Position numbers and translations under genes: made by a program. 64,000 nt of DNA from Nautilus pompilius (taxonomy: Eukaryota; Mollusca; Cephalopoda; Nautilida; Nautilidae), in assembly GCA_018389105.1 (NCBI GenBank), contig JACATO010002450.1, positions 1,434,501-1,498,500 of the forward strand, read 5' to 3'. Positions 12,001 to 27,000 of this stretch are shown in pieces. Under the pieces are notes generated by a model, which worked only from the letters and a program-made list of their open reading frames with translations, was not told the origin of the DNA and did not search any database. Numbering within the stretch: the first letter of the stretch is position 1; each line of letters begins with the position of its first letter.

Positions 12001-15000
12001 TTTCTTTCAAACTTTCCTTGAGCATGAATATGGATATAGAGACAATTATTATGGGCTTTATTTGTGGGTGATACTCCATGCATTTTTCAAAACAATGTGA
12101 AGATGAAATCACTTTGAATTTGAAATCATTGTTTAGATGTGTATTTTCATTGTTGATGACTAATCATTTTTGTTTGAGATATTTGGACAGGCATTTGTGT
12201 GATTGTCTGCCTCTCTCTGTGCAGAATGCATATGCCTTATCATCATGTTATATTAAAATAAAATCTTGAGCGAAAATTCCATGAGAACTATCATGTTAAT
12301 TTCACATCAGACAAAATCTTATTAATTGAAGCAGCAGTCCAAAAAGTATTTGTTTGGAAGACATTTTTCACATAATGGTAAAATTTTGTATGCAAAAGCT
12401 AATTTCTTTTTTCCTTTTCTCTTTTCTTTCTTCCTGTATTGGTGCCTTGCAAACAACTCTTTTAAAATTTTAGATAATCAGTTTATAATGAAATACAGCG
12501 GACACTATGATAATACATTTTTGTTGTTTCTTTTTTATTTAAGATATATTTTTCATGTGCTGGATAGTAAATTGTTAACTAATGTATTTACATGCCAGAA
12601 AATTATTTGTAAATGCTATAGTACCAATACTTGTTTTGATGTTTTTGATAAAAAAAAAAATAATTCAAACCTATTGATAACTTGTTCTGAATAATAACTC
12701 ACCATCTACAAATAAATAAATTTAAAATGCATATTTGGATTTTCTGGAGTAACAAGAATTATGTATGAAATTATTGATGTATGTATTTTAAAAGTTTGGG
12801 AAAACTTCGCTTTGTTCATTTTTTTTTTTTTTCATAAAAAATGTTCAGTAATTTTTGTCTCTCTCTAAGCTTATTGAGTATACATTGAGCTGTTAGAGAA
12901 TGGTAAATAGCTCTACCAGTATCTGCCTACCTGCTCATACAATGCAAAAAAAAAAAAATAAATAATAATAGTAGTGGTATGCATACACCTGACTGGTTTT
13001 AAGGGAAGTTAGTAATTCATGGCAAATAAAATAAAACTAATTAAACTACCAGTTGTATTTATTTTGATGGGGAGGTATTTTAAATGTGTGTGTGAACATT
13101 GATGATGGTCTGTCTTTTTTTAGGAATAATGTTTAAGCTTTTAAAGTTCTTTTACTGCTGGCACTTTAGTATTTCAGAAGTTTCAGTATCCAAAAATTTA
13201 GTAGTATTAATTGCTGCATCAAACTGGTATTTGAAAATTATAGTTTGTTTGATTTCTTTTTTTTTTTCAATTTTAAAAACTTAAATTATTGATGAATCCT
13301 CCACAAAAAAAAAAAAACTAACATTCTCTCACCATTCACTTGTAGGAGAATTTTGGTAAAATTCAGAGGCTAGATGATGAGGTATGTATTCTTTGTTTGT
13401 TTTTTTTTTAAAAAAAGTCTTACAACCATAAATGTACATCAGCAGCCAGAGCTGCATGTCAAGGAATCAAATAAGACATATGTCCTGGACTTCAAACCTC
13501 TCAAGCTAGGTATAAGAAAAAGTTATTTAACCATTTCAGTCATCTGTATAATTTGTGAGCTTTCTAAATATAATAAACAATGTTTTGTTTATATTTCTTT
13601 ATATCAGTTTTGTTGCTTTCACTAATTAACTATTGAATCACGTGTAGTAAAAGGTGGGAGAAGTTTTGAGCTAAATTTCATTTATCCATTTCATTCATTT
13701 TATTTTGCAATATATATATATATATAGCTGTGTTGATGTAGGTGAACACATCAGTAACATTTACATGGTAGGGAAGAGAGGAGGTTCCCCTACATACTGT
13801 GCTTCCGAGAGGCAGTATCCAATTTGGAATCAGTAGAATTTAACTAATTTTATTGAGTGGTATGTCTCAAAATCAGGGAGTTGGATTGATTTATGAGATT
13901 GTCTGCTTGTGGTGCTCCTGTTTTGTTCTAGTTCGGGAAAAACAAATTCTGAACTGCTTCATATGCACAATCTAGAATGATACCAATGTTATTTTTCAAC
14001 AAGATGATTCTTCTTTCACTGGATTCTCTTTCCTGCAGCCTACCTGCTTTTATTGGTGGTTGCTTGTTGGTGCATAGCTAGATAAGGTGATATTTAACCT
14101 TGAGTCAAGAAAGATTACAACAAGAAAAATGTTATTTTCAAGTAGTATATGTATGAGGTCTGTACAAAAAGAAACCGAACTTTTAAAACTGCACGCCCAC
14201 CAGCCAGCGTGGGGTGCTCACAACTGCAGTACTGTGTATCAGTGACCTTGACCTTCAGTCTAATAATAGCCACATCACGCCATGTCAGTTAGTCATCAAT
14301 CTATACGTGCTAGAGTGAACATATGTTCAGTGCACTTGGCGATTTGTCGCAAGTTGAACAATTTAGGATCTTGAAGAGCACCGTGTTTTTCTGAAATTCT
14401 GTTTCAAATTGGGAAAAACTTTTACAGAGCCTTTTCTAATGTTGCAGCAGACCTATGAGGAGGATTGTTTAAGCCGTACGCAATGTCACAAGTGGTACCA
14501 ATGTTTCAAATCGGGAAGAACATCCACCGAAGGCAATCCAAAATATGGAGGACCTTCCACGACAACAGACGATGATCACATTGAGAAAGTGCATGCTGTG
14601 ATCTGTGGAAATCGTTGCCTGACTGTCTGTGAAGTTTCCAAAGAACTAGGCATCTGTAAAAGTTCATGCCACATGATTTTAAAATAAAAAATTGAACATG
14701 CATCGTGTAGCTGCAAAATTTGTGCCGCATCTGCTGACAGATGAACAAAAAGAGAACCAAGTCAGGAGGTCTCTGATCATTTGAATGCTGATGAAAGCTT
14801 TCTGAAAAGTGTTATAATAGGTGGTGAAATGTGGGTGTACAGCTACAATGTCGAAACAAAAAGGCAGTTGTCACAGTGGGTTGGATCATTGTCACCATGA
14901 CCAAAAAAGCACATCAGAGTCGCTCAAATGTGAAGGTGATGTTGATCGTCTTTTTTGATTGGAAGGACGTTGTTCATCATGAGTTTGTTCCATGTGGTCA

Positions 15001-18000
15001 GATGATCAATAAAGAGTTTTACTTGGATGTCCTGAGGTGATTGAGAGAGGCAATGCAAAGGAGGAGGCCAGAGGCATGGAAAAACAAAACCTGGATGCTG
15101 CACCACGACATTGCACCTGCTCATGCGTCACTCCTTATCAGTGACTTTTTGGCAAAGCATAAGACGACACTCATACCCCAGCTGCTCTACTCTCCAGATT
15201 TGGCCCCTGCAGACTTTTTCCCCCAAAGTTCAAATCCACCCTGAAAGGTCATCAATTTCAGACAATAGAAGAGATTGAAGAAAATTCGCTATGAGAACTG
15301 TGCACTATCCCTGAAAACACGTTCCAGGACACATTCCAAAACTGGAAAAAACATTGGGAGCAGTGTATCAACAGTGGAGGGAACTATTTTGAAGGAGACA
15401 AGTCTGATTAAATTGTAAGTAAAGCAATAGATTTTTTTTTAAAAAAGTTTGGTTTCTTTTTGGACAGACCTCATATATGCTGAATATTTACTGCGCATAA
15501 ATATCATATTTTGTAAATATTTCAGAAGGTATGTCTTTCTCTAATTTCTTTCATAACTATGGTATGCACTGCCATACATGTTGCTACACAGTCAATCTTA
15601 AAAGGAAGTCCTTTTATTTTTTTATTTGATGAACTTGGGAATGTCACTGGCAATACTTGACACTTTATTCCTAATATTATCAGCATTAACAAAAGCATGA
15701 GATAAACCATCAAGGATTGGATCAATTATCTTTCCAAAGATAGTCCTCCATTAAGCTGAAAGGTTTTCTATTCATTGTCACTAATTCAATGCAAGTATTT
15801 AAGAGAGACTCTTCTTCATTTTTCACTTTCAATGTCTTGTCAGAAGACAGTCCAAAGTTTGCTGTCTCTGGGCAACTTTTTTTGAATAACCACTTAACAG
15901 ACCACCACCTTTCCTTTTTGTTGCCTTCTCCTCACAAAGGACTTTGAATTCCTTTGCATGGAACTTTTGAACATGTATTTTTATGTTGAAAGCATGATTT
16001 CTTGTAATGGTGACCTTTGCACTCTTGGATGTATCACTGAGACTAATTTTTCCCTGAGTTCTACTTTAAGTGTTGTCTCAGAGAGCTGAGCAATTTCAGC
16101 ATGCATACACAATAAAAACTAAGTGTTATATGCAAACTTGGAGAATCCAAAATAAATTAATAGGTCTTTTGTCCTCAAATCTACTCATGTGTAAATGGAG
16201 CCAGCCCTGTCATAACAAACAGCAATGTTTAGAAGAATCTGACAGGTTTTCTCAGTGTACAGGACAAACAGAAGCAGTGCAACCATGAACTGGTCTTGTT
16301 TTTAATTGGTTTGGTTCTGACTTTGAGTAGAAATGTCATAATTTCATTAAACAAAAAAAAACATCATCATAAATGCTAAATAATTCTCCATGTACCCATT
16401 TGTTCCACAGTGATGGCTATAAGTTTTAGATAACTCTCAAACTTTCTAATTTTACTTGATAAAATTTAATTAAACCTGCTGAATTTATATAATAATGTTA
16501 TGCTAACATACTGAAGTGCATACTTCTTTGTAGTTTTTCACATTCCTAGTGAAAACATGACAAAAACTGAACAATGTACAGTATGAAATCTAACACGTAA
16601 ACACATTATTTCCAAGTAGACCTTATAAATTATTGACAACTGTGATATCATTTTGCAGTTTCTTTTATTTAGTGATGTTAAATAAATTAAGTTCATATAG
16701 TTTTGGCTTTAATTCATGCCTCAAACCTAAATTTCTATGGTGATGAAAACCTGTATGTAAAGACTACTTGTGGAACTGTCAGTAAAACAAAAGAGCATTA
16801 AGAGTTTTGTTTGCAATGCAGATAAAAATTATATAATTTGTTTCATTGTATACAGCAGTGTGCAAAAGTCTTGCATAAAAATAATTTTTCCTGTAAATTA
16901 GCTCGCATTTTGTCGAAAGCAGTTATCAAATTTTGTTCATTAAAGTATTTCTATATTACTGTTGTGCATCTATTCCAATAATATCAAGCATATTGTTTCA
17001 TTGTAAGAAAAGTTATAATTTTTAGAAAATCATTTGCATCAAATCAACTTGTGCAAAAGTGTTGCATAAAATCTAGACAGCTATCTAATCAATTCAGATT
17101 CAATTCCAATTATGATCAGATCTATCAATAATGAGTAGAATATCCGAAATTCTTGATAACTTGTTCACAACGACGAGGCATGCTGGCTACCAAACGCTGA
17201 CAATTGTCACTACTGAACTCCGACCAGGCTTCCTCGATTTTCCGTTTCAAATCAGTTTTATTTTTCAGTTTTTTGGCACTAACACAGAGTTTAATCGAGT
17301 GCCAAATGTTTACGATGGGATTGAGATCCGGATTGAGCCGGCCAGTCAAGGAGGGGGATTTGCAACTGTGCCATCAAGGCCTTGACACTCCTAGCTGTGT
17401 GGATGGGGGAGTTGTCCTGCTGATAGATGGCCGTCAGAGGCATGTGGTCACACACACATGGTTCAACAATGTCCGAGACGATCTTAGCATAGTCATGAGC
17501 ATTCACTAGACCCTCCACGTGATGCAGCGGACCAACACCAGACAATTGAAAATAGCCCCAAACCATGGCCAAATCTCACCCTGCCTGCATTCGGTTGAGT
17601 GCAACTAGGATGGTATTTCTTGGACACCAATCGCCAAATGTACACCTGACCTGTCGAGTGGACCCTCATAAATTTGCTTTCAGCGCAAAACAACACTCGG
17701 GACCACTGGGCCATGGTCCAGTGGAGATGGTCGCTTTCGATGATTGTCCAGACTGATGAACAGCTTCTGTGCTAATCGCCCAAACAGTCCCATGTAGATC
17801 AAACGCCGTCTGATGGTGCACGAGGCCAACTGGATCCCATGGTGCCTTGACAAGGCGGTTTGGATGTCGGTGGAAATGCGGAATCGGTCCGAGTTCGACA
17901 TGCAGGCGATCACACAATCCTGTCAAGCCATCGTTTTCCACAGTCTGCCATCATCTGCATTTCGAAATTATGCTCCCATCAGCTTTACAACATTTCAGGG

Positions 18001-21000
18001 TGCGAGATATCGTCGACTGATTGCAACCGATACGATCCGCAATGATCCACTCAGTTTCACCATCTTCTTTCATGTGAATGATTGTGGCCAGCTGTTCAGG
18101 GTTCAAATATCGGGCTCTCAGCATTACTATATTGAACAAAAGTGGATCAGAATAGTGGAAAATGACAGTTTTTCATATTTATATTCTACTATCATAAACT
18201 ATTATAGCACAAAATATATATTCTAATTTTTTTTAGTTTATGCAACACTTTTGCACGCGCCGATTTCATGAAAATTATTTTATTAATATTTAAATTTTGA
18301 CTATGCAATTACAAAATGGATCTTAGTGTTATAAATCATTTAAAGACACTGATACCTTTTCAATTAAAACAGAAAACATCAATAGTTACTAATTTCTACA
18401 AAATAAGAACCCATTTTCTAAGTCTAGTCATTTTTATGCAAGACTTTTGCACACTCCTGTATAAGTACAAAAACAGATGTATTTTAGTAGCTGTGCAAAC
18501 AACTGTCAATTCTTTTAAGTACACATTACCTGCTGCTATAAAATGAAAGCAAAAACTTTCAAATTAAGACATAAAGGAAAACAAGTTGTTTTACATATGA
18601 GAGCAACAAAAATAAATAAAACTTTACATTTAGTCAGAAATTTTGTAGGCATCCATTTTTCTGTATGTGTTAATTAGAATTTAGATATTTTGGTTCAAGT
18701 ATTTTAATTCTGTTTTCATTCTGATAGTATTTTGGCATGCAAATTTTAACTGCATCTATTTAAGGATAACACCACTGGGATTTACTGAGATGTTAGCAGC
18801 CTTCATTTGACCCAAGAGGGACTTTGAAGTTATATAAGTTTTGGCATGCCATCATTTGTGCAGAAAACAGCAGCAAATTAATTAGATATCAGTATGTTTT
18901 TCCATGTAGGAAACCACTAATTAGTTACATTGTTTTAAGCAAATTTTTACAAACAAGCTTCTGTATTTAAGGAGAGTTTGAAATTGATTATAGTCAAAGC
19001 TTGCAAACTGGGAATCTGATTATTGATTTTTTTGCACAGAACAGTTGATAATTGTTACTAACTGAACAGAATCCTAAAATGACACAAATTACCACAAAAA
19101 TATAGGCAATACTGTACTTCTCAAAGAACATACAAATAACAAATACTCTAATTAATTTTGGATTGCTATGTAACCACCAGGATCCACGTGTGGAAATAGA
19201 TCAGTGAAAGATATTTCCTTGATTTGCCAACATTGGAACTGTTCAGTTTATAATTAGAAAACTCGAGCAGCTCTCTATAAAGAATTTCACCTGTATATGC
19301 TTTATCTTGTAGCAATGTGACCATGACTATACTGCTTTTAGAAAAAAAAATTCATCATTGAGATATCTTATGGACTCACCTTAAGCAAAATAGAAGGTTG
19401 CATGCAAATCTGCTTTTGCTAAACTTTTGGGATTTAGGAGGGATGAACAAATAGCATTTTCAGCAATACACATGTTGACATTTTTAATATTTATTTTTGT
19501 TATTGTTTATATATATATTGAAATTCTATGTTTTTATTATTGTTTGTTTTTTGGGGGGAGAGAAGAGCAAAGTACCATCTTCTGCAGGTGTCACAAGCAA
19601 TTTTTTTTTTTTCCCTAAGTCTGACTATAGATTCACTGGTTTACAATAGTTCAGCAACAGGAAAAATATTTGCAAATTAGTTAAAGTTTTTTTTCACCAA
19701 ATGATCAACATAAATTCCTCTTCAGGTAACATTTTGTACTAAATAAATATGTAAATTATAAATAACTTTTAGGGGTGTAAAGGGAAACAAGCAGGACCAA
19801 ACCAAGAAACAAAAAAGGAATTCTGACATAAAGAATGTAAACAAAAATGAATTAGGTATCAGTAGGGGATGTGGTCCCCCCCCCCCAAACTGCTGATTGC
19901 TGATGCTAAACATGCCTAACAGTGGTTTTGCATGCTGCTCATAATCCTAACAAGAGCAATGAACAAAAAGTCCATTGTCTTCTCATCCCTATACTTCATT
20001 GCAGTCAGAGTAACCATCTAAAGCACAAGCAGCTCTATATGTCCATGCCATCATCCCAGGTTCCCTCTAGATTAGTATATGCAGTGAGTCAGATTGAAGG
20101 CTATTTCTCAACTCATCAGTAATGAGAACATGGCTCCAGTCATGTGGTATCCAGGCAACATATGGCATTAGTTCAACCATTCCTGTTTATGGTGGTAAAA
20201 GCATCTGCATATGACTGAAGTTGATGCCAACATCCGTATGGTCATAAAGAGATCAAAAGTATGTTAGGTTTTTGTTGAAGTTTTGCTTTGTTTGGGTTGG
20301 GCAAAACTGACACAAACCAATCATGAGGTTTTGACTTGTGTTTGACCTCTAACTGGTCTTTGGAGCATATCTCCATGTACTTGTGATTGTCTCCTTAGCT
20401 GAGAAACCTCGCTTTTGTTCACATTTAGCCATTTCACAACCTGTGGCTAAATGACCACCACTATCATACCAATTTGTATAGCTATTCTTCAAAATAGATA
20501 TCCTAACAAAGCCAAAATTCATATGAAAGAGACAAGCCAATTTTTTCATGTTTTTATTTCAAAGCTAATTTATAGGTTTCAACTAGAACTCATTTACATA
20601 TTTCTTAGACAAAAGTTGTGTTACAAGAAGATGAGTTTGTGCTGAACATTTGGTGAATAAAACTAACCATTTTGGAATTTTTTTGTTTAACTTTTGAAAT
20701 CCATTGTTTTGAAGAATTGCATGTAGATTTGTTTGTTTCATAGTTGGAAATGAGATAATAAACAACTTGTTTAAATGGAAGAATTAAACAATAATGAATT
20801 AAAATTAAGTTTTATGAAAAAGAGGAGATGAGGGAATCTGATGTCTTCAGATCTGGTTTGATTTCTCAATGATATACCAAAAACAAATTCATGCCCTCTG
20901 TGTCCATACATAAGTCAGTAATTCAAGGACTAACTTTGACATTATCAAAATGCTATTTTTAAATAATAATATAACATATTGAAAGATAGTATATGTGCAT

Positions 21001-24000
21001 TGGCACATGGCGGCTGAAGCTATAGCAGAATATTTAAAAGATACAGCATTTTGAAAAGTAAAGGACTTAGGTGATTTTTTGCAGTAAATGAACTTTTTTT
21101 TTCTTTACATTTTGTGGCTGTCTTATTATTATTGAGTTATACCCAAATAGAATATATAATTTTATATTTTTAAATTATTTTTGTGATACTGAAAACTAAT
21201 AATAATTTTGTCAGCCCAAATACAATACACAATTTTTTTTAATTTTTTTTTTTTTTGTAGAAGGAGCATTTTTATTCAATTTAATTAAGATGTAGATTCC
21301 TTTAAAAAATTAAAGATGCCTTGTCTGTGTACTCTGAAGTCAATTTTCTGCTAAAATTCAATCTTTAAAACATCTTATGTTAAGATTCTTAAACCTAAGT
21401 CATAGATGAAGTATTTTCATGCAAACATAAATTAAAACTAATATCAAAAGAACAAACTATGTATGTGATCCAATCAGAATCGATGTGATCTTATTGACAT
21501 GTCTGATGATCCAAATAAAAAATTTTTACAACTGTGTGTTGCTACATTAAAGATAAAGTTGAAGAAATAGCCAGTTAAGAAAACAAGTAGACAATTCAAC
21601 CTAGTTAACAAAGATTTTCAATTTTGGAAGATCTAAATGGGAAGGCTGATGTAGAGGAGTTATGAAAGGTGATTAATAATATGTATGTTGATAGTGCAGA
21701 AAGTGCTTTGGGACAAACTAAAAGTCATAAAAAGGAGTGGATCTGCTATGAAATAGGGATGCAATGGAAAAATGAAGAGAAAACAATAGCTGCTAAATGA
21801 ATGGGTTGGATGAGTAGCAAGAGAAAGATTGTGAGGGAGTGCTGAAAGAAAGATAAGGCAGTGAAGTGGTTATCAAAGAGATGATAAGGCATACATCATT
21901 GGTCTGGTTGATGAGGTTATGGTGGCTACTGCAAGAGGTTATTTATGTTACTTTATATCAGAGTATGAAAAACTGGCCAAAGTTTTCAAGCAACTAAGAG
22001 GAGGACCTGTGAGGGACAGGACTAGTGCATTGCTAGCAACACTTGAATAGCAAAGATATATGGGAAAATAGTTCAAGGAAATACTTAATAGGCTCCACCA
22101 ACTAGCATTTGGTTTTGATAGAAAAGAGATTATGCCATTCTTGTACTTTAGCAAAGATTAAAATTTTTATAAAGAAATTGATAGATGCAGTTAAGAAACT
22201 AAAGAACAACAAGCTAGCAGATGTAGTGAGCTGTAGGAGTAGTAATGAGGAGAATCCAGGTTCTGTTTGCTGCTTTAGCTTAGTGTGAAGGACTGATAGC
22301 AATCCTATTATCATAAGACTGTAACAATTGATATTGGATAATAGCCTTGCTCTTAATCCTGACAAGATTACCATTCTTCTATACTAAACAGAATAAGGAC
22401 TATTAGTCTGAGATTGCAAGAAGAACAATTGGAATTTAGACCTTGAGTATCATCCATTTACCAAATTTTTACTTTTCACAGTATCATCAACTAAAGCAAT
22501 AAATGGCAAAAACTGCTAGTGCTCAATTTTATAGATTTTCAAGAAACTTTAACAGTATTAACATCATTTTTAACATGTGCAAAGGAGTTGAGTGCATGAG
22601 TGATTTCATGACTCGGGTTAGACAAGATTGTATCCTGTCACCCATACTATTTGGTATTGCAGTTGATTTTGTTTATGACAAGCACCCAGTGTTACCACTG
22701 GTATCCCATGGGTGGATGGAGAGTGCTTAGGGGACTGACTTTGTAGATGACATCAACACAATAGAAAATTGTGCCATGGATAGGTGGAAGAAAACTGATG
22801 ATTTAACAGACAAAGATAAGAAAATAGGTCTCACTATTAATGAAAATAAAACCAAAACCAAGGTGGTGATATACTTGGATGGAAAGCACAAAGAAAAGAA
22901 ACAGATTGTGCTTAAGAGACTACCTCTACAAATCTGGTACCTATAAAAATTGAGAATGAGAACAAGCAAAGTAAGCATAATGTTCCAAAAGCTAGCTCCA
23001 ATTTGCAAATTAGAGGTTCTTAAGCTTTTAACCATGATGAAGATCTTGAGAATATTTTTTTCTGTTTCCTTATATGGGTTTAAAATATGGACCTTTAGCA
23101 AAGCAATTTAACAAAAAATTAGCAGCTTAGTCAGCAAGTATTTGAGATCTTGACCATCAGGTGAAGTGACTTTATCACAAATAAAGAAATCCATTATAGA
23201 GCATTGCCTAATGGCAAGATCTCTAAACAGAGTTACTACTGGTAACCAGAAGAAAAGAGAGAGACAATGTCCAAGAGACAACCTTTGTTAAACTCTTACA
23301 TCAGAAACCTGGGCTGTTGATAATATCCTGTTTGCCAAGCTGGAGACAAAGAGGGCATGAGACTGAATACAGTGATGGCAGCTGGTTGCTGCCTCATGCA
23401 TCTAACATAATGGGAAGAAAAAATGTGGTTTGTTTTTTTAATATTCCATATAACAACATAGTCATTTGAGGGGGCTGGCAGTTTAGACAATTGGTCTTTA
23501 TAACTGACCTCTTTAAATGTTGATATTTTCCCTCATTGTTGTTTTGTTTTTCAAGGTTTATACTAGATATGCCTTTTGTTGAAGTGACAGGGAATAATTT
23601 AACTATTTTTTCATATCTTGGGTTTGTTCAGGAGTTATTTTCCATGAAAAAAAGACATCACAATTTTAAAATTCTAATACAGGAAGATAAAAGCTGCTAA
23701 GCTCTCTCGGATTCACATAATAGATTTCCTACCTGCATCACTGTTTAAATAGTTTTTGAAATTTCATGGAGAAACATTATAAAGAACCAGACATAGCACA
23801 GTATACTTGTCTGAAGACTAGATTTTAGCGTGCACAAATTCTTACCTCAAATCAATGTTTTTCTATGGAAACTTGGAACTTTATTATATTTATCATAAAA
23901 TATCAGTGTTGTGTAAATTATATGCATCCCATTTGCACATTTTACTTTTCACTTCAAAGGATGCATAGAAAAATATAAAATATTCAGGAGAGAGAGAGTA

Positions 24001-27000
24001 TTTATGGATAAAAGTTCTTTAATGCATATACATGAAAAAATATATACAGGTACATCTCAAAAAAATTAGAATATTGTGGAAAAGTTCAATATTTTTTGTC
24101 AGTTATTTCAGAAAGTGAAAATTGTATATATTCTAGACTCATTACATGTAAACTAAAATGTTTCAAGCATTTTTTAATTTTAATTTTGATAATTACGGCC
24201 TAGAGCTAAAAAAAAAATAGAAAAAATGTTATTAGAACATTCCATTTCAAGTTTGAGTAAATCACTATTTATGCAGTATAAATACCATGAATTTCTCAGT
24301 CTGGCTCAGTACACACAACCACGATCATGGAGAAGACCGCTGACTTGACAGTTGTCCAGAAGACACTCATTGACACCCTCCACAAGGAGGGTAAGCCACA
24401 GATGGTCATTGCTGAAAGGGCTGGCTGTTCGCAGAGTGCTGCATCAAAGCATATTCATGGGAAGTTGACTGGAAGGGAAAAGTGTGGTAGGAAAAGGTGC
24501 ACAAGCAAGAGGGATGACCGCAGCCTTGAGAGGATTGTCAATCAAAGCTAATTCAAGAACTTGGGGGAGCTTCACAGGGAGTGGACTGAGGCTGGAGTCG
24601 GTGCATCAAGAGCCACCATGCACAGACGTGAGCAGGAAATGGGCTACAAGTGTCGCATTCACAGTGTCGAACCAATCCTGAACCAGAGACAACATCAGAA
24701 GTGTCTTACCTTGGCTAAGGAGAAAAGGAACTGGACCATTGATCAGTTGTCCAAAGTCCTCTTTTCAGATGAAAGTAAATTTTGCATTTCATTTGGAAAT
24801 CAAGGTCCCACAGTCTGGAGGAAGAGTGGAGAGGCACAGAATCTAAGTTGCTTGAAGTCCAGTGTGAAGTTTCCAGTCAGTGATGATTTGGGGTGCCATG
24901 TCATCTGCTTGTGTTGGTCCACTGTGTTTTATCAAGTCCAAAGTCAATGCAGCCGTCTACCAGGAGATATTAGTGCACTCCATGCTTCTGTCTGCTGATA
25001 AACTTTATGGAGATGCTGATTTCCTTTTCCAGCAGGACTTGGCACCTGCCCACAGTGCCAAAACTACTAGTAACTGGTTTGCTGACTATGGTATTACTGT
25101 GCTTGATTGGCCAGCCAACTCGCCTGACCTGAACCCCATAGAGAATCTATACAGTATTGTCAAGAAGAAGATGAGAGACACCAGACCCAACAATACAGAC
25201 AAGCTAAAGGTTGCTATCAAAGCAACCTGGGCTTCCATAACACCTCAGCAGTGCCACAGGCTGATCGCCTCCATTCCATGCCGCATTGATGCAGTGATTC
25301 ATGCAAAAGGAGCCCCGACCAAGTATTTAGTGCATAAATGAACATACTTTTCAGAAGTTCAATATTTCTGTATTATAAATCCTTTTTTTTCTTTATTTAT
25401 CTTATGAAATATTCTACTATTTTGAGATAGTGGATTTTTGATTTTCATGAGCTTTAAGCCGTAATCATCAAAATTAAAACAAAAAAAAAGGCTTGAAATA
25501 TTTCACTTTGTGTGTAATGAATCTAGAATATATGAAAGTTTCACTGTTTGAATTAAATTAAGGAAAAAAATGAACTCTTCCATGATATTCTAATTTTTTG
25601 AGATGCACCTGTATATACTTTTTAATTTGGTTGTGCATGAAAAGTTTGATACCCTGTGTGGTAACTTTAAAATATTGACATAGTTATGTTTGGATTGAGG
25701 CTTCTATAAAGTGGTACACTCAACATAGAAACTTTTGGACAGTAGTTTTATGACTCCAGTATTAAACCAAAACTTGCTACTTTTGGGGATTTGTTGGTCA
25801 GTTGCTGCTTGCCAGCAGTAGTTGCATGGGTTTAATCCTCAAAGAATCTTAGCACAATGTCATTGTTCTCTTACAAAATCTATCCAAAAAAATAATTCAC
25901 TGAAGTATCTTCTAATGATGACTAATCTAGAAAAATATAAAGGAGAAAATCTAATGATAATTTTTCAATATATATTCTTTTTATTACTTACTTTTTTGCC
26001 TTGAATTTAGCAAAAATAAAAATAGAAAGAGAGAATTTTTAATGAAAATGTTGATGCTCAGTTTGGATTTACAGAAAAATTCATTGAAAGTAAAAAAATT
26101 GGGCTACAGAAAGGAGATTAGGGTGCATTGAGAGCTACACAATTTAGATCAATGTTGAAAATACCTTTTCTTTAGGAATATAAGTCCACACTTGCTTCCT
26201 TTCTGTAATTTTCAGAGATTAGGAGATTAATGAAGTAAAAGTCTTCTTGACCTTTTATTTGCTTATTATGTACAGTAATCCTGCAAAAATAAATAAATAG
26301 TAGAAATATCTAAACTTAGTTTGTTGTGGGTTTTTTAAACTGTTTCTAATTCTATTGATATATTTGATATACTTTCTATGATTGTATTTGTAGTTGCCTC
26401 TGCTGCCATTAGTAGTTAATGATCAGTTTATTTTTGATGTGATCATTAGTAAGTAAAATAAACACGAGGTAAATAGTCAAAGTATGTTTTCGAACTACAA
26501 AGAAAAATTGAAAGCAAGATGGTATCACAGAAATCATTCTATTTCTCCAGAACTGTTTAGTAAACCTTTCTTGCATTTCATTTATACCTTCACATTATTG
26601 ATTATGCTTGATTGTTTTCACTCTAATTTAGTGCTTGTAAATAGTTTGCTCAAAATTTTTTTCATGGGGGTTTTCTAAGGTATAAGCCCATTCCCAATCG
26701 TTTTCCAAGTGTGTTTAATTGGCCCCTTGGGTTTATAATAAACAGGAAGCTGTTAAGTTTATTTCTTATCCAAATACATAGATAAGTTATTCTGAATTAT
26801 CAGTTCTTTTGATTTGTTTAATAGCAGCTGTGGGTTATTTTATTTTAGTTAGTTACCTTTATTCTGAAGAAATATTTTAATTCTTTTGTTTAGGTTACAT
26901 ACAGTATGTAGAGAAACCAACATGTGTGCATGTGCATACACCCCCTCCACACAAACACACATTTCAGCACATGATGAATTCAATGAACTGCAACCTTTAC

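Larger units (their letters stand above)
9021..13345 (+). other. Intron of the coiled-coil gene
   Basis: Apart from the inverted-repeat element near 9.2-9.4 kb and the Tc1 relic at 10.9-11.85 kb, this is AT-rich DNA. An unrecognised - strand open frame at 9916-10164 and poly-A runs were the only other things noted. Confidence 0.6.

Noticed and set aside
12326-12694. A 122-codon Phe/Tyr-rich open frame on the + strand
   Set aside because: Composition is that of AT-rich intron DNA. There is no motif and no splice phase matching the host gene.
22727-23101. A 124-codon - strand open frame
   Set aside because: Antisense to the reverse transcriptase relic, so a by-product of its composition.
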